Below are positions 26,597 to 34,223 of a stretch of DNA of 64,000 bases, in pieces (the first letter of the stretch is position 1; the number at the start of each line of letters is the position of its first letter). The stretch lies in contig CAJMNR010000009.1 of the NCBI GenBank assembly GCA_905214875.1, forward strand, positions 1 to 64,000, written 5' to 3'. Source of the stretch: an uncultured bacterium (GTDB lineage Bacteria; Bacillota; Clostridia; Lachnospirales; Lachnospiraceae). The notes under the pieces were generated by a model. It searched no databases. It saw only the letters and a program-made list of their open reading frames with translations, and had not been told where the DNA came from. The position numbers were made by a program, and so were the translations under genes.

Positions 26597-28045
26597 ATGG
26601 CAGAAGTGTTAAGTAGTATTGACTACAAAAAAGTGTTTCATTTCTTCGAAGAAATTAGTAATGTGCCAAGAGGTTCACGTAATAACAAGGGAATTAGCGA
26701 CTACCTTGTAAAATTTGCGAAAGACCGTGGTTTATATTACGAGCAAGATGAAATGTTAAACGTTATCATTATAAAGGATGCAACACCAGGCTATGAAGAT
26801 CATGATGCAGTTATGCTTCAAGGTCACATGGATATGGTATGTATTAAAGAACCAGACTCTAACCATGATTTTGAAAAAGATCCTTTAAAATTAAAAATTA
26901 ATGGAGACTTTATCGAAGCAGAAGGTACAACTCTTGGTGGAGATGATGGTATCGCGATTGCATACGCACTTGCGATTTTAGATAGCAATGAATTTAAACA
27001 TCCACGTCTTGAAGTAGTAATTACAACAGATGAAGAAATCGGTTTATTAGGTGCAACAGCTTTAGATGTTAAGAATCTAAGAGCGAAAAACATGATCAAT
27101 ATCGATTCCGAAGAAGAAAGCAATATCCTTGTTGGATGTGCAGGCGGTATGACATCCATTAGTGAATTTACATTTGCAAGCGAAACAGTAAGCGGTGTGA
27201 AAGTTACTTGTCAAGTAAGAGGATTACAAGGCGGACATTCAGGTGTAGACATTAAGAAACACCGTACAAACGCAACAATCCTTTCTGCAAGACTTATGAC
27301 TGACTTACGAAAAGAATTTGACTTTGCAGTGGCAAAATTCGAAAGTGGTGAAAAAGATAATGCGATTCCAAGCGTATCTAATATCGAATTCGTAATTGCA
27401 AAAGACAAAGTGGATGCATTTACAGCGAAGATTGCAGCAATGAATGCAGTTTATGAAGGTGAAATTAAGACAACTGAACCAGACTTCAAAGTTGTTACAT
27501 TAGTAGCAGAAGAAGGAAGCTTTGAATGTCTTTCTAAAGAAAACTTTGAAAAAGTAATCCTTTATATCTTATTCCAACCAAACGGAATTCAAACAATGAG
27601 CGCTGACATTGAAGGATTAGTTGAAAGTTCATTAAACCTTGGTATTTGTAAAGTAGAACCTACAAGCGCTTTATTCAGCTACTCTGTACGAAGCAGCGTT
27701 GCTACTTACAAGACTTTCATGTCAGATAAGATCAAATTATTTACTGAAAACCTTGGCGGAACATACAGAATTGAAGGAGAATATCCAGGCTGGGAATACA
27801 AACATGAATCAAAATTACGTGAAGTATTCGTTGATTTATATAAAGATGAATTCGGTCGTGACCCAATCATCGAAGTAATCCATGCAGGACTTGAATGTGG
27901 TATCTTAGCAAACAAGATGCCAGGACTTGATATCGTTTCTATCGGACCAGATATGCATGACGTGCATACTCCAAAAGAAACATTAAGCATCAGTTCTACA
28001 ATTCGTGTATTCGATTATATCGTAAAAGTTTTAGCAGCAATTTAA
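26597..28045 (+). CDS. pepD: aminoacyl-histidine dipeptidase, M20 family
   Basis: A 482-residue cytosolic metallopeptidase that cleaves Xaa-His and other dipeptides. Metal and catalytic motifs of the M20 clan are visible: GHMDMVC near 77 (His ligand and Asp), GGDDG near 115, the general base pair in TDEEIGLLGA near 147, and the last ligand in HAGLECG near 430. A lid/dimerisation domain lies in the middle. ATG 26597 is chosen for the TGGAGATAGA site; the frame is open back to 26558 with no site. Length is typical. It has its own promoter. Confidence 0.93.
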   Translation: MAEVLSSIDYKKVFHFFEEISNVPRGSRNNKGISDYLVKFAKDRGLYYEQDEMLNVIIIKDATPGYEDHDAVMLQGHMDMVCIKEPDSNHDFEKDPLKLKINGDFIEAEGTTLGGDDGIAIAYALAILDSNEFKHPRLEVVITTDEEIGLLGATALDVKNLRAKNMINIDSEEESNILVGCAGGMTSISEFTFASETVSGVKVTCQVRGLQGGHSGVDIKKHRTNATILSARLMTDLRKEFDFAVAKFESGEKDNAIPSVSNIEFVIAKDKVDAFTAKIAAMNAVYEGEIKTTEPDFKVVTLVAEEGSFECLSKENFEKVILYILFQPNGIQTMSADIEGLVESSLNLGICKVEPTSALFSYSVRSSVATYKTFMSDKIKLFTENLGGTYRIEGEYPGWEYKHESKLREVFVDLYKDEFGRDPIIEVIHAGLECGILANKMPGLDIVSIGPDMHDVHTPKETLSISSTIRVFDYIVKVLAAI

Positions 28046-28047
28046 TG

Positions 28048-28071
28048 AGGACGTCGACTTAAGTCGGCATC
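28048..28071 (+). terminator. hairpin after pepD
   Basis: GGACGTCGAC and GTCGGCATCC pair around TTAA, with one C-A mismatch and one G-U pair, followed by TTT only. It is a weak terminator at best. Confidence 0.4.
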
Positions 28072-28072
28072 C

Positions 28073-28139
28073 TTTGGAAGTAAATTGGCACGAATAAGCC
28101 CTGGCAAACCGGGCTGTTCGTGCCAATTTGCTATCCAAA
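28073..28139. repeat. large intergenic palindrome, no T-run
   Basis: Nested arms: TTTGGA/TCCAAA outside, then AAATTGGCACGAA/TTCGTGCCAATTT (13 bp, perfect), then AGCCC/GGGCT, then GG/CC closing a CAAA loop. About 26 bp pair in 67 nt. Neither strand carries a terminator-like T-run after it. No second copy was noticed in the window. Confidence 0.75.
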
Positions 28140-28270
28140 AGTATTCATATTTACTGCTGTTATTGAGAAAAAATGTCATATTTATTTAATACATATGAAA
28201 TAATTAAGAAAAAAATAAGATACTTTTTGATACTTCTATGATATAATATGCTGAAATTACTTAGGAGTAG

Positions 28271-29503
28271 GTGTTTGACTTTATGAAAGGAAAGAATGAT
28301 CTAGACGGAAAAAAGGTACATGAACAGCCTGAAAACAAAATAGTGATTACTAAAGATTCTTCATTAATTTCCTATCAGCCACTTAATATGGAAAGTCCGA
28401 AAAAAGGGAAAAAACTATGGAGAAAAATCTTGATCGGATTTTTTTGTATCCTGCTCATTTCTTTGATTGGTATAGTTGCATTTTCAAAACATATCTTAGG
28501 ATATGTTAATTATAAAGACTTTAGTAATAAGAAGAATAAAGTTATTGTTCAAGAAGAGAAATTCGATACTGATGGAAGTTCTTCAAGCAGTGGTTTGGAT
28601 GAATTAGATCCAAAGGAGGTAAAATGGAATAACGGCGGAGAGATAAAGAAAGTAGAAGGAGTTACAAACCTTTTATTTATTGCAGAAGAAAAGGAAGAAG
28701 ATGAAATCCGTGGCCGCTCCGATGTCATAATCATCGTTACGATTAATACAAAAGACAACACATTGAAGCTCACTTCGATACTTAAGGATACGTATGTCCA
28801 AATTCCAGGATATCAAGATAATCGAATCAACTCGGCTTACCGTACCGGGGATATCCCACTTTTAGAAAAAACAATCGAACAGAATTTTAACATTCAGGTA
28901 GATGGCTATATCAAAGTAGATTTTGATGGCTTTTCAGATTTGATCGATGCCTTAGGAGGCGTTGAGGTTACCTTGACGAAAAAAGAGGCGAAATGGCTCA
29001 ACGAAGGAAATCATATCCTTGATGAGGATTCACGAAACTTAAAGTCAGGAAAGCAGCGTTTAAATGGAGCGCAAGCACTCGGCTATGCAAGGATTTGTAA
29101 AGTGCCAACCGTAAATGGACAGAGCAACGATTATGGTCGCACATGGAGACAAAAAGCAGTAATTAGCAGTGTGTTTAATGACTATAAAAACCAGTCACTT
29201 ACAGATATGGTTGCTTTGGCACCAAAGGTTTTATCATTAATCACTTCGGATTTGACCGAATCAAAAATCTTATCACTTGCAATGACGGCAATTGATTTGA
29301 AAGTAGATCAAATTGAGACGTTATCCATTCCAATCAAAGACAGCTATGAGACGAAATCAGTCCGTGATATGGCAGTCTTGGTTCCAAATTTAGAAGAAAA
29401 TATTTCTGCGATCGACGCATTCCTTTATGGAAGTGATTTTGATGCAGAAGATTACCTTGGAGAAAGCATTGACGATTATCAGATTGACTTTAGCGTAAAA
29501 TAA
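28271..29503 (+). CDS. LytR-CpsA-Psr (LCP) family protein
   Basis: A 410-residue membrane-anchored enzyme of the family that transfers undecaprenyl-linked glycopolymers to peptidoglycan. A cytoplasmic start is followed by a membrane helix at about residues 55-75 (ILIGFFCILLISLIGIVAF) and the extracellular LCP domain with the family residues in RSDVIIIVTI, SILKDTYVQIPGY, KVDFDGFSDLIDALGGV and GYARICKVP. The start GTG 28271 sits 4 nt after AGGAG; ATG 28283 is the alternative. Linkage to an M23 peptidase and, further on, a surface polysaccharide locus fits a role in anchoring wall polymers. Confidence 0.92.
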   Translation: MFDFMKGKNDLDGKKVHEQPENKIVITKDSSLISYQPLNMESPKKGKKLWRKILIGFFCILLISLIGIVAFSKHILGYVNYKDFSNKKNKVIVQEEKFDTDGSSSSSGLDELDPKEVKWNNGGEIKKVEGVTNLLFIAEEKEEDEIRGRSDVIIIVTINTKDNTLKLTSILKDTYVQIPGYQDNRINSAYRTGDIPLLEKTIEQNFNIQVDGYIKVDFDGFSDLIDALGGVEVTLTKKEAKWLNEGNHILDEDSRNLKSGKQRLNGAQALGYARICKVPTVNGQSNDYGRTWRQKAVISSVFNDYKNQSLTDMVALAPKVLSLITSDLTESKILSLAMTAIDLKVDQIETLSIPIKDSYETKSVRDMAVLVPNLEENISAIDAFLYGSDFDAEDYLGESIDDYQIDFSVK

Positions 29504-29536
29504 AGAGGACATGCCGCTTGAGGCATACTTTAAAGG

Positions 29537-29576
29537 CCTTCTCGTATACTAATAACAGTATACGGGGAGGTTTTTT
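29537..29576 (+). terminator. terminator after the LCP gene, containing the next gene's RBS
   Basis: CCTTCTCGTATACT (29537-29550) pairs over 14 bp, two of them G-U, with AGTATACGGGGAGG (29557-29570) around AATAAC, followed by six T. The GGGGAGG of the 3' arm is also the ribosome binding site of ATG 29578, so the fold both ends transcription and hides the site. Confidence 0.85.
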
Positions 29577-29577
29577 A

Positions 29578-30444
29578 ATGCGTAATCGAAGAGATGTAAG
29601 ACAAGTGTGTGGTATGTTAGGGGCACTTATTATTTCACTTACCTGTTCTGTAATTCTTCTTTGCTTGCTTTGGCAGTATAAAGAAGTTTTAGATATTGTA
29701 CATGGGGTAGAATGGAACGAAGACAAGATCAGAGAGTTTGGAATTTGCGAAGAAGTACTAGGGTATTATTTAGATGGGAAAAATAAAGCGGAAGACATGA
29801 TCGAAGAGATTACGCTGCAGATGATGGTAAATGACTTTGAACTAAAGGACATGAGCCAGATCAAGACGCATATCTTAACGAATCGATGTAAAAAGAAATT
29901 AAAAAGCAATCCGGATTTTAACGAGCTGTATTCGTTTTATAAGACAATGCTTACAAAGATTGATTATTTTCCAGTACCAAATGACCTTGTAGGAAAGCAG
30001 ACGGTAGGCTTTGATAATTCCTGGGGCGGAAAGCGGACCTATGGAGGAGAACGAAAGCATGAAGGCTGCGATATAATGACAAGCAACAATGAGAGAGGGT
30101 ATTTTCCAATCCTTAGCATAACGGACGGCGTTGTAGAAAATAAAGGCTGGTTAAAGCTTGGTGGGTACCGCCTTGGAATCCGTGGAACCAATGGCTGTTA
30201 CTATTACTATGCGCATCTGTATTCCTATGCGGATGGAGTAGAAGAAGGCGACCACATAAAGGCAGGGCAGTTATTAGGGTTTATGGGAGATACGGGATAT
30301 AGTGAAAAAGAAGGAACAACAGGAAATTTCGACGTGCATCTGCATATGGGAATGTATGTGACCCTAAAGGGAAAAGAAGTCAGTGTAAATCCTTATTCTA
30401 TCTTAAAATATCTAGAACAGAAAAAAGTGTCCTATAATTTTTAG
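29578..30444 (+). CDS. M23-family membrane-anchored peptidase
   Basis: A 288-residue protein with an N-terminal membrane helix (about residues 15-37) and a C-terminal LytM/M23 domain (about 160-280), which normally cuts peptidoglycan cross-bridges or binds it. The zinc ligands appear as H-E-G-C-D (His and Asp near 160) and H-L-H near 257, so the metal site looks intact. ATG 29578 follows GGGGAGG. The start overlaps the terminator of the LCP gene, so translation may be restrained by RNA structure. Wall remodelling is the likely role. Confidence 0.85.
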   Translation: MRNRRDVRQVCGMLGALIISLTCSVILLCLLWQYKEVLDIVHGVEWNEDKIREFGICEEVLGYYLDGKNKAEDMIEEITLQMMVNDFELKDMSQIKTHILTNRCKKKLKSNPDFNELYSFYKTMLTKIDYFPVPNDLVGKQTVGFDNSWGGKRTYGGERKHEGCDIMTSNNERGYFPILSITDGVVENKGWLKLGGYRLGIRGTNGCYYYYAHLYSYADGVEEGDHIKAGQLLGFMGDTGYSEKEGTTGNFDVHLHMGMYVTLKGKEVSVNPYSILKYLEQKKVSYNF

Positions 30445-30471
30445 CTAGCTAGTTGTTAGTTGGAAATATAG

Positions 30472-30501
30472 TTACACTTTTTAAACAAAACATGGTATAA
30501 T
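30472..30501 (+). promoter_or_regulatory. possible promoter of the alarmone synthetase operon
   Basis: TTACAC at 30472-30477, 18-bp spacer, TATAAT at 30496-30501. The -10 box is consensus; the -35 is weak. The leader of about 90 nt contains a small AACCT/AGGTT hairpin. Confidence 0.5.
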
Positions 30502-30599
30502 ACACTAGTGATAATTTCGATGTGGAATTGTCTTGATCAAAAGGGAGAAACCTGATACTTTTTTAGGTTAAAAATAATGATAAATGAGAGGTAAATAAT

Positions 30600-31403
30600 A
30601 TGGAAATACAACTTTGGAGAGAAATATTAGACCCTTATCAGTTAGCAGTAGATGAATTAATAGTAAAGTTTAACCATATTATTAATGAATATCGTAATGC
30701 AGGAGCTTATTCTCCAATTGAATTAGTTGATGGAAGAGTAAAGAAGATTTCTAGCATACTTGAAAAAGCACAAAAGAAGAACATTAGTTTAGATGAGATT
30801 CAAGAAAAAATAGATGACATTGCTGGAATCCGTATTATTTGTCAGTTTGTTGAAGATATCGACAAAGTTGTAGAATTAATACGCAACCGCGATGATATGG
30901 AGATAAAGCTTGAAAAAGACTATATTCAACATAGAAAAGAAAGCGGTTACCGTAGTTATCATGTAATCATTTATTATACTGTGCAAACGTTAAAAGGTGC
31001 TAAGACTATTCAGGCGGAAATCCAGATTCGTACATTGGCAATGAACTTCTGGGCAACCATTGAGCATAGTCTACAATATAAATATAAGAAAAATATGCCG
31101 AGCCATATCCGTGCTAGACTGTCTAGTGCAGCAGAAGCTGTCATCAGCCTAGATCAAGAGATGAGTCAGATTCGTGGCGAAATCATGGATGCGCAGAATT
31201 TCTTTAGTCTGAAAGCAAGTGTCGTATCCGACATTTTGACAAATATTCAGAACTTATATAAAGTTGCAAATAAACGAGAAGTCGTTAAGATTCAGGACGA
31301 ATTTTTCAAAATCTATGAAACTGGCGATTTAGATCAATTGGAACGTTTTAATAAGGAACTCGACATTATCTCAGAAGGTTATCGGGCACAAAGTTTAAAA
31401 TAG
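30600..31403 (+). CDS. small alarmone synthetase, RelQ/YjbM type
   Basis: A 267-residue single-domain (p)ppGpp synthetase that transfers pyrophosphate from ATP to GDP or GTP. The RelA/SpoT synthetase fold is recognised from 'DDIAGIRIICQFVEDI' near 77, the 'HRKESGYRSYHV' loop near 115 and the catalytic EIQIRT near 146, with the 'FWATIEHSLQYK' helix following. There is no HD hydrolase domain, TGS or ACT domain, so it is a small synthetase, not full-length Rel. The C-terminal helices match the tetramer-forming part of RelQ. GAGAGG before ATG 30600 supports the start. Confidence 0.92.
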   Translation: MEIQLWREILDPYQLAVDELIVKFNHIINEYRNAGAYSPIELVDGRVKKISSILEKAQKKNISLDEIQEKIDDIAGIRIICQFVEDIDKVVELIRNRDDMEIKLEKDYIQHRKESGYRSYHVIIYYTVQTLKGAKTIQAEIQIRTLAMNFWATIEHSLQYKYKKNMPSHIRARLSSAAEAVISLDQEMSQIRGEIMDAQNFFSLKASVVSDILTNIQNLYKVANKREVVKIQDEFFKIYETGDLDQLERFNKELDIISEGYRAQSLK

Positions 31404-31419
31404 AATGGAGAATACTTAA

Positions 31420-32784
31420 GTGATGTTACCAATTACTTATACTAATCGTATGAAAGAACTGCTTGGTGAGGAATATGACGCTTACATTGAAAGCTTTGAC
31501 AGACCACATCATACAGGCTTACGTGTCAATACGTTGAAAATATCCGTGGAAGAATTCAAGAAGATTTCTCCATTTGAGTTAAAAGAAGTACCATGGACTG
31601 AAAATGGTTTTTATTATGAGGGTGGCTTGCAGCCAGCAAAGCATCCGTATTATTATGCAGGACTTTACTATATCCAGGAACCAAGTGCGATGACTCCAGC
31701 TGCACTTCTTCCAATCGAGGAAGGGGACCGCGTGCTGGATCTTTGTGCTGCTCCGGGAGGAAAGTCTACGGAATTGGCTGCCAAGTTACATGGAACAGGC
31801 GTGCTTGTGACAAATGACATCAGTAATTCAAGAGCAAAAGCACTGCTTAAGAACATTGAGTTATTTGGCGTAAGGAATGCAATCGTAGCCAGCGAGTCCC
31901 CAGAGAAATTAGCAAATACCTTTGAAGGATATTTTGATAAGATCTTAGTGGATGCCCCATGTTCCGGGGAAGGCATGTTTCGAAAGGACAGCGGCCTAAT
32001 CAAGAGCTGGGAAGAATATGGAGTGGACTACTTTAGCAAGCTTCAAAAGCAGATCATCTTAGAAGCAGCTAAAATGCTACGTCCGGGCGGCCTTATGGTA
32101 TACTCCACATGTACCTTCTCACCAGAAGAAAATGAACTTACCATTGCCCATTTAAAAGAGCACTATCCGGAATTTACTGTGCTTGATGTTAAGAGAGAAG
32201 AAGGATTTGACCGCGGCCATCCGGAATGGATTGGCAGCGATGATGAGAATCTGAAAAACTGTGTACGTCTCTGGCCTCACAAAATCAATGGAGAAGGCCA
32301 TTTTGTTGCGCTTTTACAAAAAGGCGAAGACGAAGGAAGAAAGAAAGTTAAGACGAAGACAGAACCAGTCAAGCTCTCAGATGAAGCAAAGGAATTCTTA
32401 AGTATGATTAGTGTAAAATCCTTTAAGAAGAATCATGAAATGTATGACGAACGATTAAACAGCCTTCCAGAAGGCATCTGTTCGTTAAAAGGGCTTCGTA
32501 TCCTTCGAAGCGGCATGTATCTTGGGGATTTAAAGAAAAATAGATTTGAGCCAGCACAGCCACTTGCTTCTGCCCTTACGAAAGAAGAGTTTCCTAATGT
32601 AGTTAACCTTGAACTTAGTGATGAGAGAGTCATTAAGTATCTAAAAGGGGAAACCATTGAAATCGAGGATAAGAAGGCAAAGGGGTACCAGTTAGTTTGT
32701 GTAGACGGTTATTCTCTTGGTTGGGGAAAGACAAGCAAGGGAACGCTTAAGAATAAATACAATCCAGGCTGGAGATGGCTGTAG
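31420..32784 (+). CDS. RsmF-type rRNA m5C methyltransferase
   Basis: A 454-residue SAM-dependent RNA cytosine-5 methyltransferase of the RsmB/RsmF (NOL1/NOP2/Sun) family. SAM motif LDLCAAPGGKSTELAAKL is near 105, motif IV DAPCSGEGMFRK near 178 with its releasing Cys, and the catalytic-Cys motif YSTCTFSPEENE near 227. The C-terminal part (about 300-454) includes an RsmF-type PUA-like RNA-binding domain. The start is GTG 31420 or ATG 31423; GGAG at 31407 fits either. It is followed 7 bp later by a pseudouridine synthase gene, so both modify rRNA in one operon. Confidence 0.9.
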   Translation: MMLPITYTNRMKELLGEEYDAYIESFDRPHHTGLRVNTLKISVEEFKKISPFELKEVPWTENGFYYEGGLQPAKHPYYYAGLYYIQEPSAMTPAALLPIEEGDRVLDLCAAPGGKSTELAAKLHGTGVLVTNDISNSRAKALLKNIELFGVRNAIVASESPEKLANTFEGYFDKILVDAPCSGEGMFRKDSGLIKSWEEYGVDYFSKLQKQIILEAAKMLRPGGLMVYSTCTFSPEENELTIAHLKEHYPEFTVLDVKREEGFDRGHPEWIGSDDENLKNCVRLWPHKINGEGHFVALLQKGEDEGRKKVKTKTEPVKLSDEAKEFLSMISVKSFKKNHEMYDERLNSLPEGICSLKGLRILRSGMYLGDLKKNRFEPAQPLASALTKEEFPNVVNLELSDERVIKYLKGETIEIEDKKAKGYQLVCVDGYSLGWGKTSKGTLKNKYNPGWRWL

Positions 32785-32791
32785 GAGAATT

Positions 32792-33499
32792 ATGAAGAAG
32801 AAACTTAGGCTTGATAAGTACCTTGCTGATATGGGCGTAGGTACGAGAAGTGAAGTAAAGATTGCAATTAAAAAGGGTCATATCAAGGTCAACGGAGAAA
32901 TTGTAAAGTCACCAGAATTAAAGGTGGACGACAGTGACCGTGTATGCTATCAAGATAGAGAGATCAGTTATGTAACCCATGAGTATTATATGTTAAATAA
33001 ACCGGCTGGCGTCGTATCGGCAACGGAAGATAAGCATTTTAAGACCGTTGTGGAACTCATTGATTCTGCAGCGAGAAAAGACTTATTTCCTGTGGGACGA
33101 TTAGACCGCGATACAGAAGGCCTTCTTCTGATCACAAACGATGGGGAACTGGCACATCGTTTGTTATCGCCAAAGAAAAAGGTCGGAAAGGTTTATTTTG
33201 CCAGAGTTGAGGGTAGAGTTACTGATGAAGATGTGAAGGCATTTAAAGAAGGACTCAAGGTAGATGAGGAATTTACCGCAATGCCCGCAGAACTTACAAT
33301 ACTAAAATCTGATGAGATTTCCGAGATCGAACTTATGATCATGGAAGGAAAATTCCATCAGGTGAAGCGTATGTTTGAAGCAGTTGGAAAGAAAGTAGTG
33401 TATCTGAAGCGTTTATCCATGGGGGAACTTACGCTTGATGAAACACTTCCGATTGGCTCTTATCGTCCGCTTACAGAAGACGAACTTAAGAAACTTTAA
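32792..33499 (+). CDS. rRNA pseudouridine synthase, RsuA/RluB family
   Basis: A 235-residue enzyme that isomerises uridine in rRNA. An S4 RNA-binding domain (about 3-60, LRLDKYLADMGVG) precedes the catalytic domain with GRLDRDTEGLLLITNDG near 110, in which the second Asp is the nucleophile, and the KQYEV-like 'FHQVKRMFEAVG' motif near 190. ATG 32792 with TAGGAGAATT upstream is chosen; the frame reaches back into the rsmF-like gene without a site. Substrate site (RsuA, RluB or RluE type) cannot be told from sequence alone. Confidence 0.92.
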   Translation: MKKKLRLDKYLADMGVGTRSEVKIAIKKGHIKVNGEIVKSPELKVDDSDRVCYQDREISYVTHEYYMLNKPAGVVSATEDKHFKTVVELIDSAARKDLFPVGRLDRDTEGLLLITNDGELAHRLLSPKKKVGKVYFARVEGRVTDEDVKAFKEGLKVDEEFTAMPAELTILKSDEISEIELMIMEGKFHQVKRMFEAVGKKVVYLKRLSMGELTLDETLPIGSYRPLTEDELKKL

Positions 33500-33519
33500 A
33501 GAGATTTGGTGGAGGATAT

Positions 33520-34167
33520 ATGTTAAACAATATAGAGGCAGTAATTTTTGATTTAGACGGTACGTTGATCGATTCTATGTGGATGTGGAAAAGCATCGAC
33601 ATAGAATTCCTTGGAGCAAGAGGCTTTGAACTGCCAGATGACTTACAACAGGCTATCTCCGGGATGAGTTTTACAGAAACAGCAACGTACTTTAAACAAC
33701 GTTTTCATTTAGAAGAAAGCGTAGATGAGATTAAAGACATTTGGAATGAGATGGCATACCACAAATATATGTATGAAACTCCTTTAAAAGAGGGTGTTTT
33801 AACATTCCTTCAAGATTTAAAGGCACGCGGAATCAAGACAGGAATTGCAACAAGCAACTCCAGACATTTAGTAGAAAGCGTGACAAGACAGCTGGATATC
33901 GAAAAGTATTTTGATACGATTCGTACGTCCTGCGAAGTTAAAAAAGGAAAGCCGGCTCCAGACATTTATGAACTTGTAGCAAGCGAGTTAGAAGTAGAGC
34001 CAAAGCACTGCCTAGTATTTGAAGATGTTACACAAGGAATCATGGCAGGAAAAAATGCAAACATGAAAGTTTGTGCAATCGAAGACAAGTACTCTGAGTT
34101 TGAACGTGAAGAAAAGATTCGACTTGCAGATTATTACATTAAGAATTATGATGAAATCACTAGATAG
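33520..34167 (+). CDS. HAD-superfamily hydrolase, beta-phosphoglucomutase-like
   Basis: A 215-residue HAD subfamily IA enzyme. Motif I FDLDGTLIDS is near residue 10 (two catalytic Asp), motif II TSNSR near 109, and motifs III/IV around KPAPDIY and VFEDVTQG. A helical cap domain lies between about 18 and 80. Such enzymes are phosphatases or phosphosugar mutases; the exact substrate cannot be given. GGAGG precedes ATG 33520, 20 bp after the pseudouridine synthase. Confidence 0.88.
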   Translation: MLNNIEAVIFDLDGTLIDSMWMWKSIDIEFLGARGFELPDDLQQAISGMSFTETATYFKQRFHLEESVDEIKDIWNEMAYHKYMYETPLKEGVLTFLQDLKARGIKTGIATSNSRHLVESVTRQLDIEKYFDTIRTSCEVKKGKPAPDIYELVASELEVEPKHCLVFEDVTQGIMAGKNANMKVCAIEDKYSEFEREEKIRLADYYIKNYDEITR

Positions 34168-34223
34168 ATGTCAATAAGGCACAGATAGTGTATGCTATAG
34201 AGCATTAGAAATGGAGTTTAGAA

